This document shows positions 26,606 through 35,626 of a stretch of DNA of 64,000 nt, in pieces. Positions within the stretch are counted from its first letter, which is position 1. Each line of letters begins with the position of its first letter. Location of the stretch: positions 1 through 64,000 of the forward strand of contig LNEO01000172.1 in assembly GCA_001465015.1 (NCBI GenBank). Direction: 5' to 3'. The position numbers and the translations under genes were made by a program. The notes under the pieces are model-generated. The model was not told the origin of the DNA and made no database searches. It worked only from the letters and a program-made list of their open reading frames with translations. The stretch is from Deltaproteobacteria bacterium Ga0077539 (lineage in GTDB: Bacteria > Myxococcota_A > Polyangia > Polyangiales > Ga0077539).

Positions 26606-27319
26606 ATGAAGTACGTCGCAGCTGGGCTTACCGACGTGGGTCGTGAGCGAGACCACAACGAAGACACCTTCCTCGTCGATGAGGCGCTCGGCCTATTTCT
26701 CGTCGCGGACGGGATGGGTGGTCATCGAGCGGGCGAGGTCGCGAGCGCGATCGCGCGGGACACGGTGCACGAGATCATTCGTGACAGCGCCAGTTCGTCG
26801 CGGCTCGACGCGCTCGACCAGGCCATCCGTCGCGCCAATCAGCGCGTCGTCAAAGAGGGCCAGGCCAACCGCGCGCACAAGGGGATGGGCACGACGATCG
26901 TCGCGCTGATCACCGACGGCGACGCGCTCGGCATCGCGCACGCGGGCGACTCGCGCTGCTATCGCTTTCGCGACGGCACGCTGCAGCGAATGACTCGAGA
27001 CCACTCGTTGATCGAAGAGCTCGGCGGCGACGATCCGGCGGTGATGGCCGCGCTCGCGAGCTACTCCAACGTGATCACCCGCGCTCTCGGCACGGCGCCG
27101 GACACCGCGCCGGACGTTCGCCGCGAAGCCGTGAAGACCGGCGACTTGTTCGTCTTGTGCTCCGACGGCCTGTGCGGGCCGGTCGACGACGCGGCGCTGC
27201 AGCGACTGCTCGCAGAGGGCGGCTCACTCGACGAGATCTGCCGCCGCCTGATCACGGAAGCCAACGAGCGGGGCGGACCCGATAACATTTCGGTCGTCGT
27301 CCTGCGCGCCGAAGACTGA
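26606..27319 (+). CDS. PP2C-family protein serine/threonine phosphatase
   Basis: 237-aa metal-dependent phosphatase of the Stp/PrpC type, cytoplasmic. Motifs in order: [12 protein letters not shown], metal-binding [59 protein letters not shown] and [11 protein letters not shown]; all metal-ligand Asp residues are present. It most likely reverses Hanks-type Ser/Thr kinase phosphorylation. No active kinase gene is adjacent; the kinase-like protein 3 kb downstream looks degenerate. ATG 26606 gives the normal compact PP2C start; ATG 26576 is an alternative. Confidence 0.93.
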   Translation: MKYVAAGLTDVGRERDHNEDTFLVDEALGLFLVADGMGGHRAGEVASAIARDTVHEIIRDSASSSRLDALDQAIRRANQRVVKEGQANRAHKGMGTTIVALITDGDALGIAHAGDSRCYRFRDGTLQRMTRDHSLIEELGGDDPAVMAALASYSNVITRALGTAPDTAPDVRREAVKTGDLFVLCSDGLCGPVDDAALQRLLAEGGSLDEICRRLITEANERGGPDNISVVVLRAED

Positions 27320-27407
27320 GCGATCGACGGGCGGGCAAAGGGGGCCTTGCTCCGCAGCGAAAGGGGGGATTTGCGCGAACAGAGAGGGGACAAGCGCCGC
27401 TTAACCC

Positions 27408-27435
27408 TTCTCACTTGAGCGAATCGCGCCATACT
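27408..27435 (+). promoter_or_regulatory. Possible promoter for the 27502 repeat protein
   Basis: TTCTCA (27408-27413), 16-nt spacer, CATACT (27430-27435); each hexamer matches four of six consensus bases. Its distance to the ATG leaves a leader of about 60 nt that contains a strong hairpin at 27447-27466. Confidence 0.3.
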
Positions 27436-27446
27436 CCGCGCGCCTC

Positions 27447-27466
27447 GGGCCTGCCTGCGCAGGCCC
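27447..27466 (+). repeat. Stable hairpin in the 27502 leader
   Basis: GGGCCTGC (27447-27454) and GCAGGCCC (27459-27466) pair perfectly around CTGC. No T run follows, so it is more likely an mRNA leader structure or a factor-binding dyad than a terminator. Confidence 0.4.
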
Positions 27467-27501
27467 CGACCATTCCAGACAATTCGACGGAGTAGCAGCG
27501 C

Positions 27502-28605
27502 ATGGCGAGCTTCATCGCGACCCGAATGAAACAAGAACTCGAGGCCATCTCGAAGGTGTACGACAGCAAGTTCGCGGGACAGTCGCGCGGCACGCGCGAC
27601 GTCGCGGAGATGGACGGCCTCGTTCGGCGCGTGAAGAACGTGCTCATGCAGATCGACGCGACGCCGAACGCCTCGCGTGACACCGAGCTGTCGTCGATCA
27701 AGGGCGACGCCCAAGAGCAGCTCAAGATGCTCGAGAGCGAGAAGGCCGCGATCGTCGAGGCGAAGTCGGCAGGCCCCGATTTCGAGCTCTTCGCGCCCCT
27801 CGCGCAGACGGCGAATTTCGTGATGGCGCGCTATCGCAGGCACTACGCCGGCAAGAGCCGCTCGACGCGCGACCTCGGCCTGATGGAAGAGATGATCGAG
27901 GATCTCTCGTCGATCTCGGCGCAGATGAGCACGATCATCGCGAAGAACAGCGCGCCGCCGTTTCGACGGGACCTCGAGGCGGTGACGCAATCGCTCTCGA
28001 TGTACCGCACCGAGCGCGACGAGATCTCCCGCTCGCACGGCGCGGGCACGCAAGAGGAGCAGTCGGGCAACCTCGCGTCCCTCGCCAACGCGCAGTTCGA
28101 CATCTACCGCGATCACTTCGCGGGCAAGAGCCGCACCTCGCGGCGCGTCGAGCTGCTCGAGCGCATGGTTCGCAACCTCGAGCGCATCAAGACGCGCATG
28201 TCCGACCTCGCGCGCGAGAGCACGGTGGCTCAGGTCAACAAGGACAACATCGGCATCATCGACGGAAACCTCGACACCTACCGCAAGGAGATCGAGGAGA
28301 TCCGCAAGGCCAAGGAGAGCGCCTCGATCGAAGACCTCGCGGGAAACCTCGGCGGCGCCGCGAACGAAGTCTTCGACGAGTATCGCAACCGCTACGCGAG
28401 CAAGGACCGCCGAACGGTCGACCGCGACCGGCTCTCGGTGATGTGCGATTTGCTCGGTGAGGTCGAGCGACAGATGGCGCTGCTCGCGCGCGGCGTGAAG
28501 AACGACACCAACGACAAGAACCTCGAGATCGTTCGGTCCCAGCTCGGCTCGTTCGAGCTCGAGTGGGAGCAGGTCGATCAGGCTCAGCGGCCCGCGGGTC
28601 GCTGA
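27502..28605 (+). CDS. Unrecognised helical protein of four ~91-residue repeats
   Basis: 367 aa, no family recognised. It is built of four homologous units: FAGQSRGTR (24-32), YAGKSRSTR (115-123), FAGKSRTSR (206-214) and YASKDRRTV (298-306) mark equivalent points with periods of 91, 91 and 92. Each unit reads Y-x(4)-[FY]AGKSRxTR, then a helix with L-x-x-M and Q/R-M, then a second helix with E/K-rich heptads; all-helical with coiled-coil character. No signal peptide or membrane segment is seen, so it is probably cytoplasmic. GGAG at 27488-27491 sits about 10 nt before the ATG. The last 22 bases overlap the convergent gene in the palindrome at 28582-28607. A structural or scaffolding role is only a guess. 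Confidence 0.85.
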   Translation: MASFIATRMKQELEAISKVYDSKFAGQSRGTRDVAEMDGLVRRVKNVLMQIDATPNASRDTELSSIKGDAQEQLKMLESEKAAIVEAKSAGPDFELFAPLAQTANFVMARYRRHYAGKSRSTRDLGLMEEMIEDLSSISAQMSTIIAKNSAPPFRRDLEAVTQSLSMYRTERDEISRSHGAGTQEEQSGNLASLANAQFDIYRDHFAGKSRTSRRVELLERMVRNLERIKTRMSDLARESTVAQVNKDNIGIIDGNLDTYRKEIEEIRKAKESASIEDLAGNLGGAANEVFDEYRNRYASKDRRTVDRDRLSVMCDLLGEVERQMALLARGVKNDTNDKNLEIVRSQLGSFELEWEQVDQAQRPAGR

Positions 28606-28607
28606 GC
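28582..28607. terminator. 26-bp near-perfect palindrome shared by two convergent gene ends
   Basis: GCTCAGCG (28582-28589) pairs with CGCTGAGC (28600-28607) around the palindrome CCCGCGGG (28591-28598), with one mismatched pair. Both flanking genes end inside it, and each reads AQRPAGR-stop. It is a candidate bidirectional hairpin terminator without T runs. Confidence 0.5.
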
Positions 28608-29981
28608 ACGACGCCGACGCCCGACGAGCGCGAAGGCAGCGAGGGCGCCGCACAAGAGCCGGCCAGTTTGCGCGCGGGGGAGGGCGACAGCAGCGCAGCG
28701 ACAGCCGGGCATCATCGTCGGGGGCTCGGCGGACGCGTCCATCGACGGCGGTCGCGCTGCGTCCATGCCGGCGTCCGGCGAAGCTGCGGGGCAGGCGAGC
28801 GTCGAGGAGCGGTACACCGTCCAGCGCGCGCCGCAGAGCGCGGTGACGTCCGTTGAAGGACCGCACGTCGGGACGCCGCCGATTTCACAAAACGACCGCA
28901 GCACCGGCTCGAGCGTCCGTCCTTCGTCGGTGCTTCGAGCGAGGGCGAACGAGTCCAGCACCCAGTTGGCGGCGACCCAAAGCGTTCCGTCGTGAAAGCG
29001 AAGGCCTGTGATTCGCGCGGTGTTCACCCGCTCGAACGGCCCGCCTCCGGCCGAACGGCGAAGCCCATCATCGGGGTGAGTGGTGCCGTACCAGACCGTT
29101 CGACCGTCGTCCGACAGCGCAAAGCCGTTCATCGCGCCGGTGCTTCTCGCGATTTCGCGAAAGCTCGCGCCGCCGTCGTCGCTTCGGAGCAAGACCGTCG
29201 GCGACGCGCCGGCCCCCGCGTCGAGCGACGCGGAGCCTTGGAGTCGCGCGCGGACGTACACGACGTCGGCGTTGGTGCTGTCGACGCCAGCGATGAAGCC
29301 GTCGTCGACGCCAAACATGTCGAGCGAACTCTCGCGCAGCGTCGCCCCGCCGTCATCGCTGCGAAAGAAGAGCACGCGCCTCGGGCTGTTGCGCACGGCT
29401 GTCGCGTACACGCGCTGAACGTTCGAGCGGGCGACCTCTACGGTCTCGAAGAGTGTCTCGGGGCCGAACCCTGCGCCGAGCGGCGCGAACGTCTGGCCGC
29501 CGTCATCCGAGCGCCAGACGCGGTTTCGCGCGAGCTCCGCGCCGGACGACGTGATCGCCAGCACCGTGCGGCCGTCGCGCGATCGGTCGAGGTCGATCAC
29601 GAACTCTCGCTCGAGGTTGGGAACTCGGTCGTGCGAGCAGCGATCGGACGAGACTCTCGCGAGCCCGTCGGGCGCGCCGACGTGCAGCCTGCGTGTCGCG
29701 TCGAGCGTAAACGCAGGATCGAACGAGCCAGACCCGTAGTTGAGCAGCTCTTCGCAGAGCCAACGCCAGCTCTGCCCGCGGTCCTCGCTGAGGGCAAAGC
29801 CGAAGGTCAAGCGCAGCGCGACGGTCTGACCATCGGGTGACAGCTGCACGAGCTGCGCGGCTGGAAACCGCCCATTGGCCGCGGCAGGAGTCGCCACGAC
29901 GGTCGCCACGAGCAACGCGGTGGCGCTCGCGGCCAACCGACAAGAACGAAGCACGCCAGGCACCGGGCGGGACGATACCAT
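28584..29981 (-). CDS. Secreted BNR/Asp-box repeat protein with MYXO-CTERM-like tail
   Basis: 465 aa. N-terminal signal peptide (RSCRLAASATALLVATVVATPAAANG). The body carries repeated Asp-box motifs, S-x-D-x-G-x-x-[FW]: SEDRGQSWRW, SDDGGQTFAP, SDDGGATLRE, SDDGGASFRE, STDEGRTLEP. This predicts a sialidase/VPS10-type beta-propeller; no sialidase catalytic residues are identifiable. A Pro/Ala/Met linker is followed by GCRCA, a hydrophobic helix (LLCGALAAFALVG) and RRRR: the layout of a MYXO-CTERM sorting signal, implying surface anchoring and processing. It converges on the repeat protein, overlapping it by 22 bp. Ligand unknown. Confidence 0.8.
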   Translation of the reverse strand: MVSSRPVPGVLRSCRLAASATALLVATVVATPAAANGRFPAAQLVQLSPDGQTVALRLTFGFALSEDRGQSWRWLCEELLNYGSGSFDPAFTLDATRRLHVGAPDGLARVSSDRCSHDRVPNLEREFVIDLDRSRDGRTVLAITSSGAELARNRVWRSDDGGQTFAPLGAGFGPETLFETVEVARSNVQRVYATAVRNSPRRVLFFRSDDGGATLRESSLDMFGVDDGFIAGVDSTNADVVYVRARLQGSASLDAGAGASPTVLLRSDDGGASFREIARSTGAMNGFALSDDGRTVWYGTTHPDDGLRRSAGGGPFERVNTARITGLRFHDGTLWVAANWVLDSFALARSTDEGRTLEPVLRSFCEIGGVPTCGPSTDVTALCGARWTVYRSSTLACPAASPDAGMDAARPPSMDASAEPPTMMPGCRCAAVALPRAQTGRLLCGALAAFALVGRRRRAQRPAGR

Positions 29982-30331
29982 CCCGCGGCGCTTCGATGCA
30001 GCGCGACGCGCGGATATGGGGCGCTCCCGTGGTGAAACGGCTGTATTTTCCCGGGCGGGCGCGCTGTCGAGCCGCGGCGCGAGCGCCAGGCATCGCCGCT
30101 CGTGAGGGAGGCCGCGCAGGGCGACCGTGGCGCCCGCGAGAAAAGCAATCCCGCGCGTCTGCCCTGCCGGATAGGGATTCTATCGCGAGGGGCACACGGT
30201 ATAGGCTTCGCGCGCCCACAGGGTGTGCTGTTTCGAGTGGATGGTCGGCGAATCGACCGTGACCGAAGCCAGCGACGCTGAGGGCGTGAACTTCAACGAT
30301 CCCACGAACCTACAAGGGAGCGTCTCTCGCG
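29982..30331. other. 350-bp intergenic region between divergent genes
   Basis: Separates the BNR-protein gene (minus) from the kinase-like giant gene (plus) and must hold both promoters. I see a small dyad GATAG-GGATT-CTATC (30170-30184) and a -10-like TATAGG (30200-30205) with no convincing -35 element. A GGGAG near 30316 precedes the plus-strand ATG by about 12 nt. No RNA gene or credible additional ORF is visible. Confidence 0.4.
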
Positions 30332-33300
30332 ATGTCCTCTGCCCCGTCTGACGTGCTGCGCGCCGAACTCGAGCGCCTGTTCGACCTCGAATCGCTGCAG
30401 AAGCTCTCGTCCGAGCTGCTCGACCTGGACCCCAATGACGTTGGTGGGACGACGAGCAAGGCGGCCTTCGCAAGAGCCCTCGTCGAGCGATCTGCGCGCG
30501 AAGAGATGCTCGAGGCCCTCGCCGACGCCATCGTTCTGAAGGATCGCGATGCCGCGTCGCGCGTGCGCGTCGTGTACGACGGGCGCGGAGACGATCTGCA
30601 GCCCGGCGCGGCCGTCGCGGGCTTTCGCATCCAGAAGAAGATCAACGACGAGGGATTCGGCTCGGTCTTCATGGCCAACGCCGACGGCAAGCAGGTCACC
30701 CTGAAGATCCTGCGCGAGACGAAGGTTCGCGATCGCAAGGGGCTGCAGCGGTTCTTGCTCGCGCAGCGCGCGCTCAAGCGCGTCGATCACCCGGCGGTCG
30801 TCAAGATCCTGGCGGCCGGCGTGCTGCCCGACGGTCGACCGTACCTCGCCAGCGAGTACATCGATGGCCAGTTGCTCAGCGTCCGCATCGGTCGCACGGG
30901 CGCGATGCACTTGAACGAGGCGCGATCGTTGCTCGAGTCGATCGCGGCCGGCCTCGACGCCGCCCACGCCGCTGGAATCATGCACTCGGACCTGCGTCCC
31001 GAGCACGTCATGATCGTCCGCCGCGAGGGGCAGCTCAACGGCGTGCTGGTCGACTTCGCGGTCGATCGCATGACCAGCTCGCGCGAGGGCGGGCTCGACT
31101 CCTCGTCGCTGCTCGTGCTCGTGGGCTCAGCGCGCAACATCGCGCCCGAGCGCGCGCGGTCTGGCGCCGCAGCGGACGTGCGCTCGGACGTGTACGCGTT
31201 TGGCTGCCTCGCGTACGAGGTGCTCACGGGCAAGCCGCCGTTCTCTGGCTCGACGCCGATCGATCAGATCGTCGCGCACATCTCGACGACCGCTGAGGCC
31301 CCGTCGAAGATCGCTCCGCGAGGGTGGGTCACCAAGGACCTCGACCCGGTGTTCGCGCAGGTGCTCTCGAAGACGCCTGCCGAGCGGTTCGCGAGCGCGG
31401 GCGAGTTCGTGAAGGCGCTCGCCGACGCCGCTGCTGGCAAGCGACTGGCCGACGTGACGCGCGACGAGTTCGACGCGCGCAAGGCTGCGGTCCTCGCGGC
31501 CCCTGGCGACGACGAAAAAGCGCTCGCGCTCGAGGCGTGCGGCGGTCGCGGCGTTCCGTGGAGCGACGTCTTGTCGGCGCTCGAAGAGGCCATCGAAAAA
31601 GCCGACAGCCCCAGCGCGCAGAAGGGGCTTCTCTTTCGCGCGGCGCGCGTGTCGCAGATCGAGACCAAAGAGCTCGGCAAGGCGCGCGCTCACTACGAAG
31701 CGATCCACAAGATCGACGCCAAGGACGAGATCGTCGTCGCGAAGATCGTCGAGATCCGACGCGCGATGGCGACGCCCGAAGAGAAGGCCGAGCTGCTTCT
31801 CGAAGAGGCCGATCAAGAGAAGCTCGCAGACAAGAAGGCAGAGCTCTATCACGAGCTCGCCAAGGTCTACGAGACCGAGCTGAAGGACGCCGAGAACGCG
31901 CTCGTCGCCGCGAGCGAAGCGGTCTCGAGCGCTCCGCACGTCGACGAGTACAGCCGCGAGATCGAGCGGCTCGCGGGCAACGACGTCACTCGATGGAACG
32001 AGGTGCTCTCGTCGCTCTCGCAAAACGCGCAAGGACGGGATCCCTCCGAGGGCTCGCGGCTCTATGTGCTGCTCGGCGGCTGGTACGCAGAGAAGCTCTC
32101 GCGTCCAGACTACGCGGCGAACTGCTACTCGCAGGCGCTCTCGCTGCAGCCCAACAACGACCACGCGCTCGAGGGCGCAGCAAACATCTACCGCAAGGCA
32201 CAGCAGTGGCCCGAGCTCGTCGCAGTGCTCACCAAGCGCGCCGACGCCCAAGGCAGCCCCATCAAAGCGCGGGACTTTCGCGCGGAAGCAGCGGACATCC
32301 TCGAGGCGAGGGTGGGCGACGACAAGCGCGCCCGAGAGATCGCCGAGAAGGTGCTCGCCGAAGATCCGGCGCAGGCCAAGGCGCTGCAGGTCCTCGAGCG
32401 GATCTACATCTCGCAAGACGACTACAAGAGCCTCGTCGCCCTGCTCGACAAGAAGGCCGAGGCGCTCACCGGCGCAGCGCGAAGCGAAGCGCTCTGCGAG
32501 ATCGCCGAGACGTGGGAGGACCGCCTCAAGGACGACACGAAGGCGGCAGACTTCTACGAGAAGGCTCGCGGAGAAGACGCCAGGAACATCACAGCGCTCA
32601 AGGGCCTCGAGCGGCTCTACGCGCGCTCGGGTCAAAACGAGAAGCTGCTGCACGTGCTCGAGGCGCAGATCATCGTGGCCGCGACGCCGCGACAGAAGAT
32701 CGAGCTCTACAACCGCGTCGCCGCGATCTACGAAGAAGAGTTCGTCGACCACGCCAAGGCCACGGCAGCGTTCGAGAGCGTGATCGCGATCGATCAGTCC
32801 AACGACCCCGCGCTGACCGGGCTCGCGCGGCTGTATCGCGTGACCCGGCACTGGGACAACCTCGTCGACCTGCTCGAGCGCCACGCGCAGATCGTCGAGT
32901 CGTCCGCGCGCAAGGCGGACCTGCACGCGCAGCGCGGCCGGGTGCTGCTCGACCCGATCGGGAGCATCGATCGCGCCCGCGAGGCGTTCGAAAAAGCGCT
33001 CGAGTCCGACAGCGCAAACAGCGCCGCCCTCGAAGGCGCCGCGAAGGTGCGCGCGTTGAAGGGCGACGTGAAGGCTGCTGCGGAGGCGCTCGACGCGCTC
33101 GCGGCTCAGGCCAAGACCCCGCAAGAGAAGGCCGAAGCCTTCGTTCGCGCGGGCAAGATCCTCGAGGAGAAGCACGACCTCGACGGCGCGGTCGAGCGCT
33201 ACAAGCGCGCGCTCGACGCCGTGGATGACTACGGTCCGGCGACCGCCCGACTGCGGGACCTCTACGCAGCGCGCGGCGACTCGCAGGGTGCGATCGAGAT

Positions 33301-35626
33301 CTTGCAGCGCGAGATCGAGGCTGCGGACGGAACCAATCAGCGCGCCAAGCTGTGGACCGACGTCGCCAAGATCTACCGCGACAACGTCGAGAGCCCGGCG
33401 AAGGCCATGGAGGCCGCGCAGAAGGCGGTGCTGCTCGACTCGACCAACGAAGACGCCTCGACGATGCTCGGCGAGCTCAAGTTCGACGTGGGCGAGTTCG
33501 CGGAGGCCGCCAAGCTGCTCGCGCAACGCGCGGGTCGAGCGAAGGACCTCGGCAAGGACGAAGGTGTCCGCATCGCCCTGAAGTACGGGCAGGCGCTCGC
33601 CAAGAGCGGCGATGAAGCCGCGGCGCTCGAGGCGTTTGCCAAGGCGCGAGAGCTCGCTCCCGGCGATCGCTCGGTGCAAAAGTCCGCGGCGGACGCGGCG
33701 TTTGCGATCGGGCGCTACGAGCAGGCGCGCAAGGACTACGACGCGCTCTTGCAAGCGCACGGCAAGGAGATGGAGCGTCCCGAGCGCGCGCTGGTGCTGA
33801 CCAACCTCGGACGATCGGCGAGCAAGCTCGGCGACGCGGCGGCCGCAGTGCGCTTCTTGAGCGAGGCGACAGAGCTCGAGCCGAGCTCGATGGAGGCTGC
33901 CGACGCGCTCGCGGACGCGTATGGTCAGCAAGGCAAGTGGGAGGAAGTGGCGCGGGTCAAGCGCCACAAGGCCGAGCAGGCGCCGTCGGACAAGCGCTAC
34001 GACTTCTTCATCGAGCTCGGCGAGCTCTACGCAAGCAAGCTGTCGGACAAGGTGCAGGCGGCCCGCTCGTTCATGAGCGCGCTCGAAGCGCGACCGGACG
34101 ACCGCCGCTTGCTGATGAAGCTCGTGCAGCTCTACAGCGAGGGCCAGGACTGGAGCCGCCTCGTCGAGGTGATCCTGCGCCTCGCCGACCTCGTCGACGA
34201 TCGCTCGCAGCTCGCGAAGTACTACCTCACCGCGGCGCAGCTCTGCGCGCAGCAATTGAGCCGCCCCGACGAGGGCGCGACGTACTACGAGCGCGCGCTC
34301 GAGTACGATCCCAGCTCGATCCGAGCGCTCGAAGGGCTCGCCGAAGTTCGCGTCGCGCGCAAGGAGTTCTCCTTGCTCGAGTCCGCCGTGAAGAAGGCGC
34401 TCTCGAAGCTCACCGGCGACGGCGCGAAGGCTTCGCAGGCTCGCGGCTACGCGGCGCTCGGCGACGCGATCGCCTCGCAGGCGGACAAGACCGACGATGC
34501 GATCGCCTCCTACGAGAAGGCGCAAGAGCTCGACGCGTCGATCGATCTCACCGACAAGCTCGCGACGCTGTACCTGCGCGAGCCGAAGAAGCACATCGAG
34601 AAGGCGATCCGCGCGCAGAAGGCCGTCGTGAGCAAGGATCCGACGCGCGGCGATCACTATCGCGTGCTTCGCAAGCTCTACACGACCGCGCGCAAGCCCG
34701 ATGAGGCCTGGTGCTTGTGTCAGGCGCTCGCGGCGCTCAAGGCCGCAGAGCCCGATGAGGAGGGCTTCTTCAAGAAGTTCAGGACCGACGCGGCCGCGGC
34801 TGCGACCGACAAGGTCAGCGACGACCTGTGGGTCCGCTCGCTGTCGCACCCGACGCAAGATCCGCTGCTCACGGGGATCTTCGCCACGATCACGCCGGCG
34901 CTGCTCGCGACGCGCGCCGAGAAGCGCGAGTCCTATGGCGTGAGCGAGGCCAACGTCATCGACGCGGCGTCGCACGGCAGCGCGATGGCTCGCACGATCC
35001 ACTACGCCGCGGGAACGCTGGGACTCAAGCCGCCTCCTGTGTTCGTCAACGAGGGCGACGACTCGGGCCTCAACGTGATGCTCACGAGCCCGCCTGGATT
35101 CATGCTGGGTCGCGCGGCGCTCGGCGGAGGACCTGCGCAAGCGCTGGCGTTCATCGTCGGCAGCAAGATCGCTCACTTTCGCGGCGGGCATTTCGTGCGC
35201 CAGCTCGTTCCGACGGGAACGGGTCTTCGCGCGTGGCTCTTCGCCGCGATTCGCTCGGTGAACTCTGCGTTTCCGGTCGCTCCCGAGCTGATGGGCGCGG
35301 TGCAAGAGAACGGCGCGGCGATCAAGCAGCACGTGACGGGGCCATCGTTTGATCACCTGACGTCGCTCGTCACAAAGCTGCTCAACGTCGACAACGCACT
35401 CGATCTGAAGCGATGGACGACCGCCGTGGACCTCTCGGCGGATCGTGTCGGCTTCGTCCTCGCGAACGACCTTCCGCGCGCGTTGGCGGTGATCCGCGCT
35501 ACGCCCGAGGATCAGGCCCCGTTGCCCGCCAAGGACCGTACGCGAGAGCTGATCGCCTTCGCCGTGAGCGACGAGTATTTCTACCTCCGACAGAAGCTCG
35601 GGATCGCCATTCAAGCAGGCGGCTGA
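30332..35626 (+). CDS. Giant protein: death-like N-terminus, kinase-like domain, TPR array, M48-like degenerate peptidase domain
   Basis: 1764 aa. Residues 1-70 are a helical segment (LRAELERLFDLESLQKLSSE, then SKAAFARALVER) resembling bacterial death-like or effector-associated adaptor domains. Residues 97-365 are a Hanks-type kinase fold: Gly loop NDEGFGSVF, Lys K125, HSDLRPEHV (D220 kept, but the usual Lys and Asn are R222 and H225), DFA at D241, SARNIAPE and DVYAFG. The alpha-C Glu position is Leu. Catalysis is therefore doubtful. Residues ~400-1470 are TPR-type repeats. Residues ~1500-1764 resemble M48 peptidases, but HExxH reads SKIAH (1611-1615) and ExxxD reads DLSAD (1700-1704), so zinc catalysis should be lost. 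No signal peptide or membrane helix is seen. The 3' end overlaps the convergent kinase gene by 16 bp. I infer a scaffold or sensor rather than an enzyme. Confidence 0.8.
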   Translation: MSSAPSDVLRAELERLFDLESLQKLSSELLDLDPNDVGGTTSKAAFARALVERSAREEMLEALADAIVLKDRDAASRVRVVYDGRGDDLQPGAAVAGFRIQKKINDEGFGSVFMANADGKQVTLKILRETKVRDRKGLQRFLLAQRALKRVDHPAVVKILAAGVLPDGRPYLASEYIDGQLLSVRIGRTGAMHLNEARSLLESIAAGLDAAHAAGIMHSDLRPEHVMIVRREGQLNGVLVDFAVDRMTSSREGGLDSSSLLVLVGSARNIAPERARSGAAADVRSDVYAFGCLAYEVLTGKPPFSGSTPIDQIVAHISTTAEAPSKIAPRGWVTKDLDPVFAQVLSKTPAERFASAGEFVKALADAAAGKRLADVTRDEFDARKAAVLAAPGDDEKALALEACGGRGVPWSDVLSALEEAIEKADSPSAQKGLLFRAARVSQIETKELGKARAHYEAIHKIDAKDEIVVAKIVEIRRAMATPEEKAELLLEEADQEKLADKKAELYHELAKVYETELKDAENALVAASEAVSSAPHVDEYSREIERLAGNDVTRWNEVLSSLSQNAQGRDPSEGSRLYVLLGGWYAEKLSRPDYAANCYSQALSLQPNNDHALEGAANIYRKAQQWPELVAVLTKRADAQGSPIKARDFRAEAADILEARVGDDKRAREIAEKVLAEDPAQAKALQVLERIYISQDDYKSLVALLDKKAEALTGAARSEALCEIAETWEDRLKDDTKAADFYEKARGEDARNITALKGLERLYARSGQNEKLLHVLEAQIIVAATPRQKIELYNRVAAIYEEEFVDHAKATAAFESVIAIDQSNDPALTGLARLYRVTRHWDNLVDLLERHAQIVESSARKADLHAQRGRVLLDPIGSIDRAREAFEKALESDSANSAALEGAAKVRALKGDVKAAAEALDALAAQAKTPQEKAEAFVRAGKILEEKHDLDGAVERYKRALDAVDDYGPATARLRDLYAARGDSQGAIEILQREIEAADGTNQRAKLWTDVAKIYRDNVESPAKAMEAAQKAVLLDSTNEDASTMLGELKFDVGEFAEAAKLLAQRAGRAKDLGKDEGVRIALKYGQALAKSGDEAAALEAFAKARELAPGDRSVQKSAADAAFAIGRYEQARKDYDALLQAHGKEMERPERALVLTNLGRSASKLGDAAAAVRFLSEATELEPSSMEAADALADAYGQQGKWEEVARVKRHKAEQAPSDKRYDFFIELGELYASKLSDKVQAARSFMSALEARPDDRRLLMKLVQLYSEGQDWSRLVEVILRLADLVDDRSQLAKYYLTAAQLCAQQLSRPDEGATYYERALEYDPSSIRALEGLAEVRVARKEFSLLESAVKKALSKLTGDGAKASQARGYAALGDAIASQADKTDDAIASYEKAQELDASIDLTDKLATLYLREPKKHIEKAIRAQKAVVSKDPTRGDHYRVLRKLYTTARKPDEAWCLCQALAALKAAEPDEEGFFKKFRTDAAAAATDKVSDDLWVRSLSHPTQDPLLTGIFATITPALLATRAEKRESYGVSEANVIDAASHGSAMARTIHYAAGTLGLKPPPVFVNEGDDSGLNVMLTSPPGFMLGRAALGGGPAQALAFIVGSKIAHFRGGHFVRQLVPTGTGLRAWLFAAIRSVNSAFPVAPELMGAVQENGAAIKQHVTGPSFDHLTSLVTKLLNVDNALDLKRWTTAVDLSADRVGFVLANDLPRALAVIRATPEDQAPLPAKDRTRELIAFAVSDEYFYLRQKLGIAIQAGG

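Noticed and set aside
30241..30351. A 36-codon ORF (MVGESTVTEASDAEG...) overlapping the start of the giant gene
   Set aside because: No ribosome-binding site, out of frame with the gene, and no similarity I can name. It is probably chance, though a leader ORF cannot be excluded.
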